From: a virus
Length of the DNA: 21,857 nucleotides
Direction: 5' to 3' (one strand)
IMG/VR virus record: IMGVR_UViG_3300047554_000161
Location: 1 to 21,857 of that record
Numbering within the stretch: the stretch's first letter is position 1; every line of letters begins with the position of its first letter. This document shows, in pieces, positions 21,541 through 21,857 of the stretch. The notes beneath the pieces are model-generated. The model worked only from the letters and a program-made list of their open reading frames with translations, did not search any database and was not told the DNA's origin. Both the position numbers and the translations under genes were made by a program.

Positions 21541-21857
21541 TATAGGCTCTCCTTGACTTTTTGGTATGCTTCAGCGTGACGCTTTTCAACTTTAGCAAGG
21601 GCAGCGAATCGCTTTTCAGCCAATGCCAACACTTTTTTGAACTGCTCAGCATGTTCTTTAGATTCAGCTGCTTGGTAGCGAGCTTCTAACATAGCTTCGT
21701 CGTTCTTTTCCAATTCAGCTTCTTCTTCCATGCGTGGATACATTTCTGTAAACTCATGGGTCTCGCCGAGAATGGCAAGATGTAAGCATTCTTTGGTAGA
21801 TGGTTTACCGATCAGCAACTCAAGATGACCCCATGCGTGAAGGATCTCTTGATCAGC
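21540..21857 (-). CDS. Rubrerythrin-like diiron protein (partial, N-terminus beyond window)
   Basis: The frame is open to the window edge, so 105 C-terminal residues are seen. ADQEILHAWGHLELLIGKP is followed by LGETHEFTEMYPRMEEEAE, in which GETHEFTEMYP matches the second E-x-x-E/H ligand helix of rubrerythrins. ESKEHAEQFKKVL and EKRHAEAYQKV give the later helices with Glu/His ligands. Rubrerythrins reduce hydrogen peroxide. In this gene the usual C-terminal rubredoxin domain is missing and is instead encoded by the next overlapping gene. A TTG at 21818 would give a truncated protein without the first ligand helix and is not the true start. Confidence 0.82.
   Translation of the reverse strand, partial: ADQEILHAWGHLELLIGKPSTKECLHLAILGETHEFTEMYPRMEEEAELEKNDEAMLEARYQAAESKEHAEQFKKVLALAEKRFAALAKVEKRHAEAYQKVKESL

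Noticed and set aside
1-21857. tRNA genes, CRISPR arrays and insertion sequences
   Set aside because: Reading the gaps between genes showed no tRNA-like arm pattern, no regularly spaced repeats and no transposase. No computational scan was possible.

Overview
The window is a stretch of a T4-like myovirus genome, with every gene on the minus strand. The core replication set is clearly recognisable: sliding clamp (gp45), clamp loader (gp44 and gp62), the translational repressor RegA, family B DNA polymerase (gp43), UvsX recombinase, a gp41-type DnaB helicase and an ATP-dependent DNA ligase. Accessory genes (Hsp20, flavin-dependent tryptophan-type halogenase, several 2OG-Fe(II) oxygenases, rubrerythrin/rubredoxin) resemble those of T4-like phages from marine bacteria. 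The host cannot be read from this window: there are no photosynthesis genes and no tRNAs. Strong AGGAGA-type ribosome binding sites and TATAAT-type promoters suggest a Gram-negative-like sigma-70 host.

Transcription runs from high to low coordinates. 21857-20682: rubrerythrin, rubredoxin, then the clamp behind its own leader. 20678-16791: halogenase, gp44, a small membrane protein, a 57-aa protein, gp62, RegA and a 55-aa protein. 16790-16580: a 211-base non-coding stretch that folds into several helices and ends in a UUCG terminator, just before Hsp20. 16579-14959: Hsp20, a terminator, an acetyltransferase, two small genes and another terminator. 14899-8551: a promoter, three small genes, ligase, a zinc-binding protein, a 3'-5' exonuclease, an SGNH hydrolase, DNA polymerase and an Asp/Asn-hydroxylase-like protein. 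8550-1: a clear promoter, thioredoxin, uvsX, a small gene, helicase, then six further genes.

Those last six genes (1-5480) are the most interesting part. They are a TET/JBP-type DNA-base dioxygenase, a second 2OG-Fe(II) oxygenase, a free-standing class II glutamine amidotransferase, a GNAT-like acyltransferase, an all-helical protein resembling the amino acid:DNA transferase / alpha-glutamyl-putrescinyl-thymine pyrophosphorylase group, and a radical SAM enzyme cut by the window edge. Each start overlaps or abuts the previous stop, usually as TAATG. I read this as a DNA-base hypermodification cassette placed at the end of the recombination/replication operon. Chemistry and product are inferred.

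Three cassette proteins (TET/JBP-like, GNAT-like, transferase-like) end in almost the same peptide as the phage DNA polymerase: SLESFF, SLEDFLK, GLEEFF and SLEDFFG. In T4/RB69 the polymerase C-terminal tail binds the sliding clamp. The shared tail suggests that the modifying enzymes dock on gp45 and act just behind the replication fork. This is directly visible in the sequence and can be tested.

No CRISPR array, insertion sequence or tRNA was seen. No gene-free stretch exceeds 300 bases; the longest is 16580-16790.
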